Origin: Amblyomma americanum
Taxonomy: Eukaryota; Arthropoda; Arachnida; Ixodida; Ixodidae
Assembly: GCF_052857255.1 (NCBI RefSeq)
Contig: NC_135497.1
Coordinates: forward strand, 179,355,745 to 179,419,744
Direction of reading: 5' to 3'
DNA length: 64,000 bases
Below the pieces are notes generated by a model, which was given only the letters and a program-made list of their open reading frames with translations, ran no database searches and was not told where the DNA came from. Position numbers and translations under genes: made by a program. How positions within the stretch are numbered: the stretch's first letter is position 1; each line of letters starts with the position of its first letter. This document shows, piece by piece, positions 1 through 11,059 of this stretch.

Positions 1-3000
1 TGATTGAAATTCCTTGCATATAATTCCCGGCAGATACTGACGGCATGCCTATTGCGCCGCGCCAGCCCGTTTCACTTTTTATACGAGTCACTCCCAATCC
101 TGACCCCATCAGCCAGCCCAATTTACTTCCTGCCTCTCGGTTGAGCTTACTGTTTTCACTGATAGCGAACCGCCGGGCGCTGGGTGCAAAGGTTATCAGG
201 TCACACTGCCATCTGCTTGCAATAGCATCTCTCAATGCTGCGTTTCTTTCGCCTGCGTGTGTGCGTGCGTGCGTGTGTGTGTGCGCACACACACACTGGG
301 CAAATTATGATATGTGGCCTGGCAGGTTTTAACCCTCGCCTCCCCTTGGCGCGATCAACTGCGGGACGATCACAGCTTTCCCGGCCCATACGCGCTTCTG
401 GTCTGGTGGACAAAACATCCGACTTTTGACAGCGTGCTGCTGAAGGTACGATGTGTACCTAGGCGCCTGTAATCGGGAGAAAAATGCTGCGACGCATAAT
501 GAGGCGTCTCTAATCGGGAGAAGAAAGGTGGCGGGGAATGATCGAACATGCAAAACTGTTGCGAAAGTGGGCAATTTCGCCCATTGGGAAACGCCCCTTG
601 CTTGCTGTGAGCTTCTGTTGTGTGTGTGACGCAGCTGTCAGAGGGCAAGCAATGATGGGCTGTTGTGTTCCCAGCTGTTTTGCCCGCATTAGAAAAGGAC
701 AGCGGCTATTTCGCTTTGCTCGCGATAGCACGCGCAGAAAAAGGCGGAAATCGCAGGTCGAGCAAGACAGCTGGAAACTAACCCATAGATCCAAAGTATG
801 CAAGCTAAGGATGTGAAACGCTTTCATTCCAAAACAGTTCTTACTGGGAGCGGAGGTGTAATGCACTATTTTAACTTTGCATCCTCCATATTACTGAAAT
901 TTTAGCAGCCGTCCAAGGCTACTTCTCGCACTCGATTTCATGACCACCGAAAACCTGAGTGCCAGTCTTTAGGAAATATGCAAATGCAGCTCGAATTAAC
1001 TAATTACCACTGTTGTACCCAGGAATCTTGGTGTCTGAGTTAACAGATTGCACTGGCGTATGCCACGCCCGTAGTATGAATGTAACAACTCTTCACAAGG
1101 CAGCGTCCTAATTGCTCGGCAGATTAGCTGCGAAAGATGATATACTTCAGCGTAACTTACTCAGATTCACTATTTAAAATGTCTGGCACCATCCTGTCTT
1201 GGAACATGAGATTTGTGGATTCCATGCGGTAGCGGCCGTTTTCTCTTCGAAGCAGGCCGCCGCTGCATTGCGCTCAATGCAACCGAAGGGGTGTGGGACC
1301 CAACATGCTGCCGTTGAAAGCGGTGTCTTCACCCTGAAAGCTGCGCTGGCCATCGAGGCACCCTATTGCCACCTAGAGTCACTGGATAATTATCCAGTTG
1401 CAGATGCCGTGGGAGGGTGCACCGCGGGAAAGCAAACCAAAAGGGGAAGCCGCGAGGCAGAGTCCCCCCCACACCTTAAATAGACCTACGCGCCTGAAAG
1501 TACATGCTATGGAGGAGTCTCCTGGTATTCATGCACTTGAGGCAGGTTTTGCAGCGGAGGTCACGTCTTCAGCGTCCACGGAGACTTCCGCGATGTTCCG
1601 AAGGCGACATGAAGGTCTCCGCTGGGACGACTCGCATGGCCCGTGGACTACATGTCAGCAGACCCGCGAAGAGAGGGCCGGCGGGAAAACTGCAGGCCAG
1701 GATTTTGCAGTAGTCGCCAGGGCAACAGCAGCCGGGGGTGACTGCTGACTGGTCTTGCCACAGCTGCCCCGGATGAATGCGGCGAACAGGATGCAGGCCG
1801 CTCCATCGCAGCAGGCGGCAGCGAGTCGATGTGCACCGGGCAGCAAGCCTGGGTGGTCCCACCGGATCTGCAAGATTGCCGAAACGCCCTCTGCGTGCCT
1901 TTAACATAGGTCACGGGAGGGGAAACGGCGTCCGCAAAGGCATCGTGGCACAACGCTTAACTCGCTAGCAAAACGTGTCGGCGACTGTGCAAAAGCAAAG
2001 TTCGAGTGAACAAAGCCCTTTCTTGAGTTGAACGAGGCTGCTGAGTTCGTGCGAGATTACAAAAACGAGTGGGCAGCAAGTGCGCCCCTCTTAACACCAC
2101 GATCCGGTGGTAGTATCTCTTTAGACGTGGTGCAGGCAGCTCCGAAAAGCCTTAGGCCTAGCTTCCACTCTAACAACGACCCCGAAGAAAACAAAGACCC
2201 GAAACGGGTTACGTGCGCGTAGCCGCGAGGAGACATCAGCTCTGTGGTGTGGTCCTACCCCGTTCACTGCACGAAGCAGCTTCTGAGCGGTCGGCGCCCA
2301 CCGCATCGAACTGCGTCGGAGCGCCCTGTGCCGAGCTGCAATACCAGCGAGCTCGTAGCGGCACCTGTGGCCCCAGGCCACCCGGCTCCCGGAGCCGTGA
2401 CTCCCAGAGTCGAAACAGAGACAGCAGAGAAAAATATCTACAGAAAAGTCAGACCACCCACGCGGCTTCCATACTCACTCGCTTCGGGCTCGGCGACTGC
2501 GCGGGCTCTATTCTAGGCTTCGCGCTCCCTCGATGCGGACCAAGTGGTTCTCGTGAACAAACTCAAAGTAAAATTTGACCAAAAATGTGCTGAGCATGTC
2601 GAAAAAGTCAAAAATGCTGCAGCGCAATACACCTCGCACTCAAAAAAACATGCCGCATGGTCCTAGTAATCAAAATTCACAGTAGGCCTAGCGCTTGTCA
2701 TGCCCGGGCAAAGAGCGTTCCTCGAACCGGGCAGTCGTCCAATGTTCCAAGAGCAAGAACCCACGTTGGGCGCCAGATATGGGGTTTTAATAGGGGACGG
2801 TGAATACGTCTTGCCCCACTTCAAGGGCCACAGAAAGGGGTGTTTGAGCTTGACTTTAAAATGCTTGCACTATGTAGAGTACAGGCCACCGAGCATCCAT
2901 GCCGTGTACGAGACCTCAGAAGCGGGCGGGAAATTTACAATACATTTTTTTTAAATTCCCGCTTTCGCACCTCGCGGCGACGCGTGGTGCCAGGCTTTCG

Positions 3001-3060
3001 CACGAAAACCTGGCAGACGACGTCACGTCTTGCAAATGACGTCGGCAGCCGGGGGTTATC
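1..3060. other. No gene recognised
   Basis: Open frames here are short, overlap on both strands and show no family motif I recognise. A GT/AC simple repeat lies near 243-296, and a short direct repeat (TAATCGGGAGAA) occurs near 470 and 510. The stretch from about 1,480 to 2,550 is GC-richer and has more open frames, but I could not tie any of them to a protein family. Confidence 0.5.
243..296. repeat. GT/AC simple repeat with palindromic centre
   Basis: A run of GT and GCGT units passes directly into AC units, giving a self-complementary microsatellite. The Cys/Val/His-rich peptides predicted across it are only translations of the repeat. Confidence 0.85.
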
Positions 3061-3210
3061 ATTGGTTCACATCGCCAAACTCTCAGACGTCACGCGCTAC
3101 CGCGGCCGCAGCCGGCGAAGGTAGGGGAGGGGCCGAGTGAGTGGGGCCGGCGGAGGAGCGCCGCCGTTTTGGCGTGCGAGAGGAAAGGGGAATGCGCGAA
3201 GACGCGGAAG
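3060..3210. promoter_or_regulatory. CpG-rich block, possible host promoter
   Basis: A short block rich in CG dinucleotides and G runs (around 3,095-3,180) stands out from AT-richer flanks. It could be a CpG-rich promoter or a fragment of a GC-rich transposon. I see no TATA box, start codon or exon that ties it to a gene. Confidence 0.2.
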
Positions 3211-3644
3211 TTCAAATTTTGTCTGCATATAACTCAGCTTCCACAAAACGTATTGAAGTAATTCTTGCTGGGGGATAATTATGAACCGTCGTCTTTTAAC
3301 ATCCCAGACATATCGCACCTTTATTGAGACCCCCTTTCTGGGTCCCTTTAATCGCGGCTGACACTGTTCAAAACTACCCCGTGATCACGTACGCTACCGA
3401 GCGCGTGCCGATCACGGCGGGCCTTTATCTGAGGGAACAAAGCAGCGACACTCAGGCTGACACAAACAATGCATTTATTGCTACAGCAACTATTACGCCA
3501 GGTAGCAACAAAACACACGAAGGAATCGAGGTCGTCCGACACACCAGCAAGGTTACTAGCGAATGTTCGCCCACATGAGTTCAGGGGATACTCCGAAGCC
3601 GGACGGGACGAGATATGGGAGAACGTTCTCCCCCACGATGCTTC

Positions 3645-3699
3645 GTCGTGCCTCTAGCGGCGGCGGGCGGCGTAACTCCCGGAGAAAAATTCGCACTGC
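3645..3699 (-). repeat. Dispersed GC-rich repeat, copy 1
   Basis: Read on the minus strand, this about 55-bp block matches 7,393-7,450 on the plus strand with few changes. Both begin GCAGTGCGA, pass through a TTTTTCTCCGGGAG motif and a GCCGCCCGCCGCCGC run, and end near GAGG[C/A]ACGAC. Two copies 3.7 kb apart in opposite orientation point to a dispersed repeat family. In the second copy the block abuts a foldback element. Confidence 0.65.
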
Positions 3700-3719
3700 A
3701 ATTACGAAAATTTTTTTTG

Positions 3720-5040
3720 TTGTTTTTCTCTTGAAGAAGAACAATGCCCAAAAATTGACTCCCCCTTCGACGTACGCCACCCCGTAGGATATCCTGGGCA
3801 GCCCTTGGAATGGTAAACCAATAACCTACAACTTTTGGCTGCAAGTTTGTAATATTTTAAATAAGGCAACTGCCAATCTTGGTTTTTCCGGGGTTTTGTA
3901 CCATTTTTTTTTTCAAGAAGGTCAGGTCGAATATCAGACGAAATAGGATAGCTCTTGAACGATGAGTCCACAAGTGTCTTTTATTGTTTCGCTCACTCGT
4001 TGAGGTTCACAACACAGGACACCGGATCCTTGATTGCTTTCGTATGCAATAATTCACCACCGTTCTGGCTGCAGTTTTTTTTCGTGAAAATTTTATAATG
4101 CTATTAAAATATCATGCGCTCAAGCCGTTCTTATAACGGTACTAGGAGATTTTACAGCTGCCCTTTCATTGGTGGACATTTCATGGCTGATGGAACGGGC
4201 GGATGTAGCATATGATGCTGCATAGGAGTACGACACCCACTATTTAACGAAGGCCATTTATGCAAATCGCATTAAAGTGCGCGATTTTCTGCCCATGGTG
4301 TCAGTGCTTATTCTTTGTTCAAGTTCACTTAAATAGGTTGCGCCATTAATTATAATGGCCAACCCATGCAGTTACTGGTTCTTCTAATACTCGCTTCTCA
4401 AGGCTTTGTTTTTCACTACTAATTAATTAATGCAAGCCTTATCATTGAGTTCCATGTCGCTCCTGCATCACTGTTTATCATATTTAAGTTTAACATTAAC
4501 GTAACCACAAGCCAAACAAATGCAATTGTAGAATTATAAAATGCTAATTTTGATGCAGTTAACAACGCAACGAGCATCCGCTTCTAATAGCGCATTCATT
4601 TCGGGCTTGGACATACATTCTCAGATGGGACATATTCGCTAATAAAATAGCAGCTGTTAAGTTCACATGATACATATATGTAGAAAACTGCCCCGTTTCC
4701 ACTTTGTACTGGTGCTCAAGCGATGGAAAGAGTGATTCAAAGGTACTCTGGCGGACTCCTTAATGGTGTCACTGCAGGGACTGCGGCTGCCTGCCAGACT
4801 TTGACAGCTGCTCAGTTATCACGAATAGTGGCCGCCTTACCAAAGAAATAACTGAAACCGTTCAGATTACTTCTGCCGCATCAGCGAGCCCTCTCTCATT
4901 CTCCCAGAAAGGGAAATGTCGTTTCTGTCCGCGACGGTGGACGTAGGTCTCTAATCTGTTCGTCTCTTCGTATAGTTTTATTTATTGCCTTCTTTTTCCT
5001 GCATAATGAGCACTTACTTTATTGTGTTTTTTTTTTCGCG
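3720..5040. other. AT-rich intergenic or intronic DNA
   Basis: No reading frame, RNA gene or repeat structure is recognised here. There are only homopolymer T runs and AT-rich sequence typical of arthropod non-coding DNA. Confidence 0.5.
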
Positions 5041-5046
5041 CTTCCG

Positions 5047-5300
5047 GGTTCTTTCGCCGCCGCGATGACTGATCAACGGTTGTAGTGCGCGCTCGGCTGC
5101 TGGCCCGAAAGATTCGGGTTGGATCCCGGCCACAGCGGTCGAATTTAGATGGAGGCGAAGTGATATAAAGGCACGCGTGTACTTGCGATGTCTGCACATT
5201 AAAGAACGTACCCGAGAGGTTCGAAATTATCCAGAGTGGATACGGCGTCCTTCGTAACCCGAGTCACTTGTTCCAATAACGACTCAGGTTACGAGGTTAA
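5047..5300 (+). mobile_element. tRNA-headed SINE, type A, diverged
   Basis: The sequence follows the same order as the better copies at 44,670-44,904 and 45,491-45,719. It has a GC-rich tRNA-like head with a CTCGGCTGCTGGCC segment and a box-B-like GGGTTGGATCC. The body then runs through TGTCTGCACATTAAAGAACGTACC, GGTCGAAATTATCCAGAG and ACGGCGTCC. It is considerably diverged and I could not delimit target-site duplications, so the ends are approximate. Confidence 0.6.
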
Positions 5301-5339
5301 ACCCCAGGTTGAACCCCATAAAACCGATCCAAACGTTTC

Positions 5340-5940
5340 AGTTTATCTTCTCCGACACCTCCGTCCGTTCCTTTTACTCTTCGTCCACACCATTTTATTC
5401 TTGCTTTACCGTCGTTTCGTGCTTTTGCCGAGTGGTTTCACCTCCATTTCATTTAGCCAATCTTCTTTCACCTCCTCATCGAGCTTCACTGCTCATCGCT
5501 CGTAATTGTTCGTAATCTTTGCCCGCGTTCGCTGGCCGCCTACTTGCTCTGCAGTGCACTTTCAGTGCCCCAGATAGTTTTTTGCTCTATGTGCCTTTGG
5601 TTGGCACTCCGTCCTCAGGGTGCCCCAGACAGGCGAAATGTTCGCGGTCGGCTTGGGTGTGGAGTAGTACCCGCGTTTTGTAGACTTTTTGCATATGTTT
5701 ATGTCTCCGAGGGACGTGCTTACCCGCTTTTATTATCCCAACGAGTATAAATCGCCACCCTTACCCAACGACAACGCTCAAACTCGCTGAATGCAACGAC
5801 GCAGCAACGCAGACGGCCGGCATTTCCCCTACACTATTCGACGACAGCGCCACGCGCGGCCAACCGCTTTTGTTTTTTGCTTCAGCGCCTCCCATCGAAA
5901 CCCGCTTCGTACTTCACACTACAATACCTTCTAGAACACT
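5340..5940. other. No gene recognised; TATA-like site near 5,742
   Basis: This stretch is pyrimidine-rich with no family-level coding signal. A GAGTATAAATC sequence near 5,742-5,752 resembles a TATA box on the plus strand, but there is no supported transcript downstream before the TIR element begins at 5,941. Confidence 0.3.
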
Positions 5941-7272
5941 GGGTGCGTTCCAATACTCCCAAGTAGACGGCTACTTAGACGTCTAGCCGGACAGCCGCCA
6001 TCTTGGGACGCGTTCTATTTCTCACGAAGCCGTCTAAGATGACTGCTTCGCCGAAGTCTACATCGATGCAGGCTAACTTGCTGTCTAAAGATGGCGGAGT
6101 TATGTGCGCGGGTGAGCGAGTCGTACTCTTGCGGGCGTCGGACTGTACCCAGAGTATAGGAAAGGAAAAATGTGAGTCATTCCATTATGTTATTTGGTCT
6201 GCTTCGCCGAAGTCTACATCGATGCAGGCTAACTTGCTGTCTAAAGATGGCGGAGTTATGTGCGCGGGTGAGCGAGTCGTACTCTTGCGGGCGTCGGACT
6301 GTACCCAGAGTATAGGAAAGGAAAAATGTGAGTCATTCCATTATGTTATTTGGTGCGCAAACTAGTGGCTAATTAATCTTCGTGGACGTGCGATTCCTAG
6401 CAGTGAATCACGCAGGAGAAAATCGTGCAGTTGAGAGCTTTGCTACAGCAGCGGACACTGTAGGTCTGTTTACGTGGTCTGTTTACGTGACCCGGCATCT
6501 GACGATGCCAGATCTTAATTAGCACCTTGATTTTAGGGATGAATACTCGTCGCTGTCGTTGGGTTCGTCGACGGGCGTTAAGACGGCTGGCGTGACGGTT
6601 AACAAATGTGTTCTTCTGTTGCTGTATTAGTTGCATCAACTCTTTCGCGTGCATTCTTTTTTATCTCTACACTCTCAGAACGAACACACCGGCATGTTGC
6701 GAATTCATTTTATTCTTTGCAGGATTAAAGCTCGCTGCTGTCTTTAGGTTTCTCGCCGTCTCCGAGTACCACGTACGGCAGACAGCAGGTTTAATGGCAC
6801 GCATGTGTTTTCCTGTTGCAGTGTATATTAGCCGTATCGCGTTTCGCGTATATTGATTACAGTCTTTCGTATTCTTTCTTATGTTTACAGGACCGTCTGG
6901 ACGAGCACGCTCGAGGAGCATGTACAGTTTAGCATCAACAATAAAAGAATAATCTCATATGTCTTTAGCGTCGTCTTCGGAGAGCGGCCCCGTCTGCTAC
7001 AAGTAGACTGACCGATAGGCGCATCCACCAGTCCGATTTACGCGCAAAGTCATTGCAGAAACAATGTGCAAACTTGTTGAAAACACGTTTTTAATTATCG
7101 TTATTGCTCAGTTTGAGAAAAATTACAGTACAACTGTTCATAAGCGTTAGTTACATTATTATGCCGCGAGGCGGCGAGAGCAGTAGAAAGTTGCAATATA
7201 TGGACATGTAGACGGCTTCCTAGACGTCACACTAGACGCCTTGTTAGACGTCTACAGTACTGGAACGCAGCC
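5941..7272. mobile_element. 1.33-kb non-autonomous TIR DNA transposon
   Basis: The left end GGGTGCGTTCCAATACT and the reverse complement of the right end GGCTGCGTTCCAGTACT match at 15 of 17 positions. A candidate 3-bp target duplication ACT lies at 5,938-5,940 and 7,273-7,275. Subterminal DNA on both sides is rich in the palindromic motif AGACGTCT (one left, several right), as in elements whose transposase binds reiterated sites. There is no transposase-like frame inside, so it would be mobilised in trans. TIR start and 3-bp duplication are compatible with the PIF/Harbinger or related superfamilies, but I cannot fix the superfamily. Confidence 0.6.
6043..6354. repeat. Perfect 156-bp tandem duplication
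   Basis: Two adjacent units, 6,043-6,198 and 6,199-6,354, look identical base for base when read side by side. The unit is 52 codons long, so one plus frame stays open through both copies and repeats the same 52-residue peptide. That peptide (with a SPKSTSMQANLLSKDG segment) is not one I recognise. Identity implies a very recent duplication or an assembly artefact. It lies inside the 5,941-7,272 TIR element. Confidence 0.9.
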
Positions 7273-7398
7273 ACTGTTTCCGCAGCGAATGCGAAGGCCG
7301 TATGAAAGAGCGCGCGCGCCCCCCTCAAAGCACGGCCTGTCTCGAGGGGGGCGCGCGCGCTCTTTCATACGGCCTTCGTATTCGCCGCGGAAGCAGTG
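7272..7398. repeat. Foldback (hairpin) element, 55-bp arms, 17-nt loop
   Basis: Arms 7,272-7,326 and 7,344-7,398 are reverse complements at 52 of 55 positions (termini CACTG[T/C]TTCCGC), separated by 17 nt. The arms contain GC-alternating runs. The hairpin begins on the last base of the neighbouring TIR element and is followed at once by a dispersed repeat that recurs at 3,645-3,699. It could be a small foldback or MITE or a rearranged end of a larger element. Confidence 0.85.
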
Positions 7399-7450
7399 CG
7401 AGTTTTTCTCCGGGAGTTTTTACGCCGCCCGCCGCCGCTAGAGGAACGAC
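7393..7450 (+). repeat. Dispersed GC-rich repeat, copy 2
   Basis: This is the plus-strand partner of the block at 3,645-3,699. It overlaps the last bases of the foldback arm (GCAGTG), which suggests the foldback and this repeat may belong to one larger family. Confidence 0.65.
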
Positions 7451-7459
7451 GACCCTACC

Positions 7460-8040
7460 TACCGCTCCAGCGTCTCCGCCTCCTGGCCGAATGTGTTAAA
7501 AGCGTTACCGAAGTGTATTGTATTCACTTTCCCATTTGATTAAAATGGCACTAAAGTTGCCAGTGAACGGGATACGGCTTGTCGTCGAGCTTAATATCGA
7601 GGTGATATAACGATTTGTTCTTTATTGCCCCGCTTTTACAATTAAGATGATAGTTGATCAAATCACCTGGCGGCTGAAGTTCGCGCGCGCGTGGTTAACG
7701 TAGCGCGGAAATCATTCGTGTAACGTTCTGTTAAGTATAAGGCCTCTCTAGGTTAAGCCTGTTGAGCGGAGACTGTAATCGCACAAGTCATTGCGGTCTA
7801 TCACGTTACCATTCAAGATATGGACTGGTTCCACATGGAGGTTATGCGTGCGAGCATACGGAATGCGCCGGTCGGCGCTCATATGATATCCTGAACGCAA
7901 AAAGAAAGAATAGAAAGAAGGAAATGAATGTCTATGGTTCTTTTGCTCACATGTGGCAGCATCACTATTAAGGCACTGCGCCCCAGAAAGCGAGAACTGA
8001 TTAGAAAATTTTTTATTTACATATGTACACATGCCAAGGT
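7460..8040. other. No gene recognised
   Basis: Mixed AT-rich sequence without a supported gene. A GCGCGCGC run lies near 7,682. Confidence 0.4.
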
Positions 8041-9957
8041 TACCTGATACATTGACATTCACAAGTAGATATGACGCTAAGCATGTAAGGCGATCCATTT
8101 AAAGAGGTACCATAAGCATATTTGAGAAACTGACAGGAATTGCTTGTGGGTGATGTAAAACGGGATAGCACACCTATTGACAGAAGAGCAAAACAGCAAT
8201 AATCTGATACAGAAAAAAAAGACCAGAACAAGACGATCGTTGTTAACAGAAATGAATGGACACGACCACTGCCGGAGAAACTCTTCCTCTCCCAAGAAAA
8301 AGAGTTCCTCTGACAAGAAACTGATCAGCTCCCTTCGAAGACGGCCAAGTATTGGCCACACAGCGCGGCGTCGAAGCACTCCAGCGACCGCGGTGCATCG
8401 ATTGCGCCATAAACTAAAAAGACCCGCAGCAATTAACAGGCGAACAAAACGGCCGCTGGGGAAGCGGACGCGGGAGACAAAGCTCGAAATATCCTGCCCA
8501 CGGAATCCCGCATGAACCGCGCGCCAAAAGACATGCGCTACCACGCGGGTGACTGCAGCGTGGCGATTAGATTCCAGAAGCGGGAAATTCGGACAGGTAC
8601 TGGAGCGTAAAACACCCCACCGCTCTAGCCGATCACAAGTAGGCAGCACTGCCCAGCCAAGTTTCCAAACAAAGTCGCGTAGATGGTCTGGGAGAGGCGT
8701 CGACGCTATGCGCGCCCATTGAACGCGGCGCATCGGTGAGCGGCGAGCCGCCGGCACAACAGGCAACAACAGCCATAATGTCCACCACATGGTCTGCAAC
8801 GATGTTGACATCAGGTGCTACTGCGCTTACATGTCTGAAAAAGGCCACTGACGTAGCATATAAACCGGTAGGCTGCTCTGATTGAGGTCCATGATTAACA
8901 GGGGCCGAGGGATTCAAAAAGCGCAAAGAAGGACCCAAAAAGTACCGCGCTAGGGTTCGCGCCGGAGACGCGTCCCCCAGCAGGATACGCAAAATGCACT
9001 TCAAAGCTAACAACGAGGACGTGATGGAAAAAGTTGGAAAGGCAAAACCGCCGCTCTTCCGTGGTTGTCCAAGAACAGCACGAGCCACAAGCTCGGTATC
9101 GCCTGAACAAAAAAAATAAAAAAAAAACTGTAGTCTGCACCCGCCTTAGGACGCGCAGGGGTGGTTTAACAATTTGGCAAAGGTATCAGAAGGCACCCAG
9201 CACGACCGACTGAACCAGGTAGCGCCTCTCAAGCAGAGGCAGGTCAAATGTCTGGGCCCTCCGCACACGAGCTGTAATGCCTTCTACGACCGAAGACCAC
9301 ATACCATCCCATATTCCAGCACAGTCGTTGGTCACGCCTACAATGCGCATCTGCGCACACCACTGCAAAGGTATCGCACATGTAATACGTGCCTGAGGAG
9401 ACCCCACAAAAAAGTAACGACTCTTCGAATAATTAGGAGCAACCCCCTACAAGGAGGCGTACTCACGAAAAACGTTTAAAGCTTCGAGCAGGCTGCGTTC
9501 ATCAGCTAAGTAGAGTGTGATGTCATCTGCATAAGCGGTGACGCGTACTGCCTCACTGCCTGGCAAAGCCAGACCTTTAATAAGAGAGTGGTGATTGACT
9601 GCGAAGAGCAAAGGCTCTAATGCTAAGGCAAACAAAAGGCGGAAGAGCGAACAACCTTGACGGACACCGCGGCCAACATCAAATGCGGTACTTTCCCGAC
9701 CATCAAAAGAACAGAGCACTTGAAATATCTATGCACATCTCTTTAATGAGAAGCACGAAAGAAGGTGGGAAACCAAAAGCATCCAGTGTAACGTAAATAT
9801 ACTCATGCTCTTAACAGCCGAACAAATTCTCTTGATCGAGGGAAACAAGAATACCTTGCGGGCGCCGCCGTATAGTATACTCTAGGATATCTCGCGTTAC
9901 GGAAGACAAACTACAACTTTGTCCGTCAAGTTCCGAGACTAAGTCCATTAAAAAAAG
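8040..9957 (-). mobile_element. Decayed non-LTR retrotransposon, Tx1/L1-like (RT to C-terminus)
   Basis: Minus-strand frames read in order as one LINE ORF2. At 9,447-9,719 there is a reverse transcriptase core with GVRQGCSLFRLLFALALEP and the catalytic YADD. At 9,186-9,407 lies a linker, and at 8,633-9,088 a GGFAFP-type thumb segment. At 8,077-8,811 a C-terminal zf-RVT-like region contains LPTCDRLERWGV and CPNFPL. The RT style (GRGVRQGCPLS, EPLL) is that of Tx1/L1-type elements. The endonuclease is absent and at least three frame breaks separate the pieces. RT residues upstream of 9,719 run in a broken frame up to the mariner junction near 9,957. A second copy of this type lies at 28,340-30,345. 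Confidence 0.8.
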
Positions 9958-10935
9958 TGCGTTTAACATTGAAATTGTTTCTGCAGCACCCCTTCGAAAT
10001 TATTTCCCTTGAAGTCTATACACAGCGTCCAACGCTTCTTGAGGTCTCGGAAACAAGTGAAAAACGCTTCTTTTGGCAGGGCTGTCAGCTCCTTTGTCGT
10101 GGCGTCTTGAATGTCCTCCACGCTCCCCGTCCAGCGACCTTTTAGGGCTCTCTTCACACGAAGAAACAGGAAAAAATCGCATAGGGAGAGGTCAGGTGAG
10201 TATGGCGGATGGAGAAGTACAGTAATGCTGTGCTTGGCGAGAAATTTTGTCACACTGAGAGCAGTGTGCGGCCTTGCGTTATAGTGGAGAAGGCTACAAT
10301 GTCCAGATGCCAATAAATCCGGATGACGGCGTCGTAGTGCATCACGCACGTGTTGGAGCACGCGTATATAAAAGTTCTGATTCACTGTCTGCCCTTGTGG
10401 GACGAATTTGTGGTGTATGACACCTCTGGCATCAAAAAAAAAAACTATCAGCATCGTCCTTGTTTTTGGTATTCTGCCGCCGCACCTTTCTCGACGCCGG
10501 AGAGCTTGTGGACCGCCATTCGGCGCTCTGCCTCTTTGTTTGAGGATCGTATTGAAAACACCATGTTTCGTCTTCACCAATGATGCTGTCGACGAATGCA
10601 GCATCCTTCTCTGCCTCGGAAAGCAAATCAGCGCTCATTTATGCCCGCGTGTCCTCCTGGTCCAGTGTGAGAAAGTGCGGCACAAGTCTGGAATTCACCT
10701 TTCGTTTCCCCAAGTTCTCACGCAAAATTTGGTGGCATGTTGTCTTACTAATGTCGAGAGCATCTGATAGAATGCGGACTGTAATGGTGCGGTCTTGCTG
10801 TACGATTTCCGTGATCCGAGCCACGTTGTTTTCATTCCGTGAGGTTGAAGGGCGCTGCTGCCTTATGTCGTCTTCCACCGACGTTCTCCCCGAAACGAAA
10901 TTCTTGTGCCGCTCGAAAACTCACGCCCGCGATTA
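9958..10935 (-). pseudogene. mariner-family transposase, inactivated
   Basis: Minus strand. The N-terminal paired-like helix-turn-helix lies at 10,639-10,935 (RPSTSRNENN, then QQDRTITVRILSDALDIS). The first catalytic Asp is in GEDETWCFQYDPQTKRQSAEW within 10,432-10,638. The remainder, 9,963-10,604, ends with PPYSPDLSLCDFFLF and the family's C-terminal region. Lesions are a TGA just upstream of VFERHK (near 10,935), an in-frame TAA at 10,639-10,641, and a frameshift in an 11-A run at 10,434-10,444. The second catalytic Asp of the usual HDNARPH is replaced, reading HYNARPH. The first about 50 residues and clear TIRs are missing. It abuts Tx1-LINE RT sequence at its 3' side. Confidence 0.88.
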
Positions 10936-11059
10936 TGGGCCTCTTCGATTTTCCACGCTCGGGCAGCCCGCTGGCTGCCAGCAAGTTAGCCCCTGACAGG
11001 AAGCCGCGTCATGGTCACGTGAACTGGCAGCCACCGGAAACTGTAAGAGAGATAGAGAA

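Noticed and set aside
45..866. Several 60-120-codon frames on both strands
   Set aside because: They overlap each other and include the GT/AC repeat; no domain, no consistent codon signal.
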